Shown here: positions 5,265 through 5,818 of the stretch, in pieces
Layout: every line of letters starts with the position of its first letter
How positions within the stretch are numbered: position 1 is the first letter of the stretch
Notes under the pieces: model-generated
What the model saw: the letters and a program-made list of their open reading frames with translations, nothing else
Database searches by the model: none
What the model was told of the DNA's origin: nothing
Assembly (NCBI GenBank): GCA_035527515.1
Contig: DATLAJ010000183.1
Location: 1 to 5,818, forward strand
Source: a bacterium
GTDB lineage: Bacteria; B130-G9
Direction: 5' to 3'
Length of the DNA: 5,818 bases
Made by a program: the position numbers and the translations under genes

Positions 5265-5818
5265 AGATATGTAATCGGTGTAGACGGCGGGGCGAGCAAG
5301 ACCTTTTGCCTGGCGGCGTCCATAGACGGGACGATCACCGGCTTCGGGAAAGCGGGAGTCGGCAGCTTCGAGATGGCGGGCATTGACCGCGCGAAGGAGA
5401 GCATCCTCTCGGCGGTCGAGGAATCCCTGAACGGAATCTCCAAGGACCGGGTCGAGTTCGGCTGCTTTGCGCTTGCGGGAGCGGATTTCGATCCGGAGGA
5501 TTTCGATATGCTCTCCAAGGCGATGGGAGAGCTTGGGGTCGCGAAGAGGATAAGCATTCGGAATGACTCGGTTGCCGGGTTGAGAGGCGGGATTACGAAG
5601 CCGTATGGAGTCTGCATTGCGATGGGCAGCGGTTTCAACGGCGTGGGGATCGGCAAGGATGGCCGGGAGGTCCGGTTCTTCGGCGAGGGCTATATCTTCG
5701 GAGACATCGGGGGCGGAGGGTCAATCGCCCGTGACGCGCTCTTTCACGCCATGCGCGCGTATGACGGCAGAGGCAAGCTGACGGCTCTTATGCAGATCGT
5801 CCTGGGTCACTGGGAGGC
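5253..5818 (+). CDS. BadF/BadG/BcrA/BcrD-family sugar kinase (N-acetylglucosamine kinase-like), N-terminal part
   Basis: The frame is open from 5253 to the window end (188 full codons) and the gene continues beyond it. It belongs to the ASKHA (actin/hexokinase-like) kinases. Phosphate-1 motif IGVDGGASKT is at 8-17. NDS follows RISIR at about residue 105, where NAGK-type kinases carry their catalytic Asp. The phosphate-2-like loop is IAMGSGFNGVGIG, followed by FGDIGGGGSIARDAL, the glycine-rich segment typical of BadF/NAGK proteins. The expected role is ATP-dependent phosphorylation of an amino sugar, hexose or disaccharide. Pairing with the GH4 enzyme suggests it makes a 6-phospho-sugar for that enzyme, or salvages a released sugar; this is inferred. 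The start is uncertain: ATG 5253 and in-frame ATG 5262 are both possible, 5262 gives the more family-typical MRYVIGVDGG, and neither has a clear Shine-Dalgarno. GC is high (58% in 5521-5580). Confidence 0.87.
   Translation, partial: MAQMRYVIGVDGGASKTFCLAASIDGTITGFGKAGVGSFEMAGIDRAKESILSAVEESLNGISKDRVEFGCFALAGADFDPEDFDMLSKAMGELGVAKRISIRNDSVAGLRGGITKPYGVCIAMGSGFNGVGIGKDGREVRFFGEGYIFGDIGGGGSIARDALFHAMRAYDGRGKLTALMQIVLGHWE

Noticed and set aside
5233-5265. Short frame starting at ATG 5233 between GH4 and the kinase
   Set aside because: Only 10 codons, out of frame with the kinase, without a ribosome site or recognisable sequence.
1-5818. CRISPR arrays, tRNA or rRNA genes, transposases, integrases and rho-independent terminators
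   Set aside because: No spaced direct repeats, cloverleaf, rRNA-like sequence, recombinase motifs or GC hairpin with T-run were found on reading both strands.

Overview
The window looks like bacterial chromosome from an uncultured, moderately GC-rich lineage. The gene types (DUF362, GH4 glycosidase, BadF/BcrA-type sugar kinase), Shine-Dalgarno sites and sigma70-like promoter are all bacterial. The mixture fits poorly studied environmental phyla such as Armatimonadota or Planctomycetota, but the sequence does not settle the taxon.

Layout. (1) 1-516, minus strand: the N-terminal 172 codons of a DUF362 protein, cut by the window edge. (2) 517-640: a short divergent spacer with a good plus-strand promoter (TTGACA, 17 nt, TAAGAT) and a strong ribosome site. 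(3) 641-3901, plus strand: a 1086-residue protein joining a sacsin/NO VEIN-type GHKL (Hsp90-like) ATPase to a C-terminal NOV_C/DUF3883 domain, which carries what looks like an intact PD-(D/E)xK nuclease centre, through a long acidic then Gly/Ser/His-rich linker. Genes of this type are common in bacterial defence and restriction islands. (4) 3901-3963: a 20-codon reading frame with its own Shine-Dalgarno. It begins on the last base of the ATPase stop codon and ends overlapping the next start codon. It may be the truncated head of a lost partner gene, possibly a DNA methyltransferase. (5) 3960-5225, plus strand: a complete GH4 NAD+/Mn2+-dependent 6-phospho-beta-glucosidase-type enzyme. (6) 5253-5818, plus strand: the N-terminal half of a BadF/BcrA/N-acetylglucosamine-kinase-type sugar kinase, cut by the window edge.

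Two stories seem to meet here. The GH4 enzyme and kinase form a carbohydrate operon in which the kinase could supply the 6-phosphosugar, or salvage a released sugar, without a phosphotransferase system in view. The ATPase-nuclease gene looks like an accessory defence gene placed upstream of that operon. It has lower GC in sampled lines (47% against 57-65% in the flanks), it is bounded by an 8-bp direct repeat (AAGATTTC at 563-570 and 3938-3945), and its apparent downstream partner is reduced to a stub. The overlapping stops and starts from 3899 to 3963 mean the sugar operon may now be transcribed and translationally coupled behind the defence gene. The most interesting candidate system is this orphan GHKL ATPase-PD-(D/E)xK protein.
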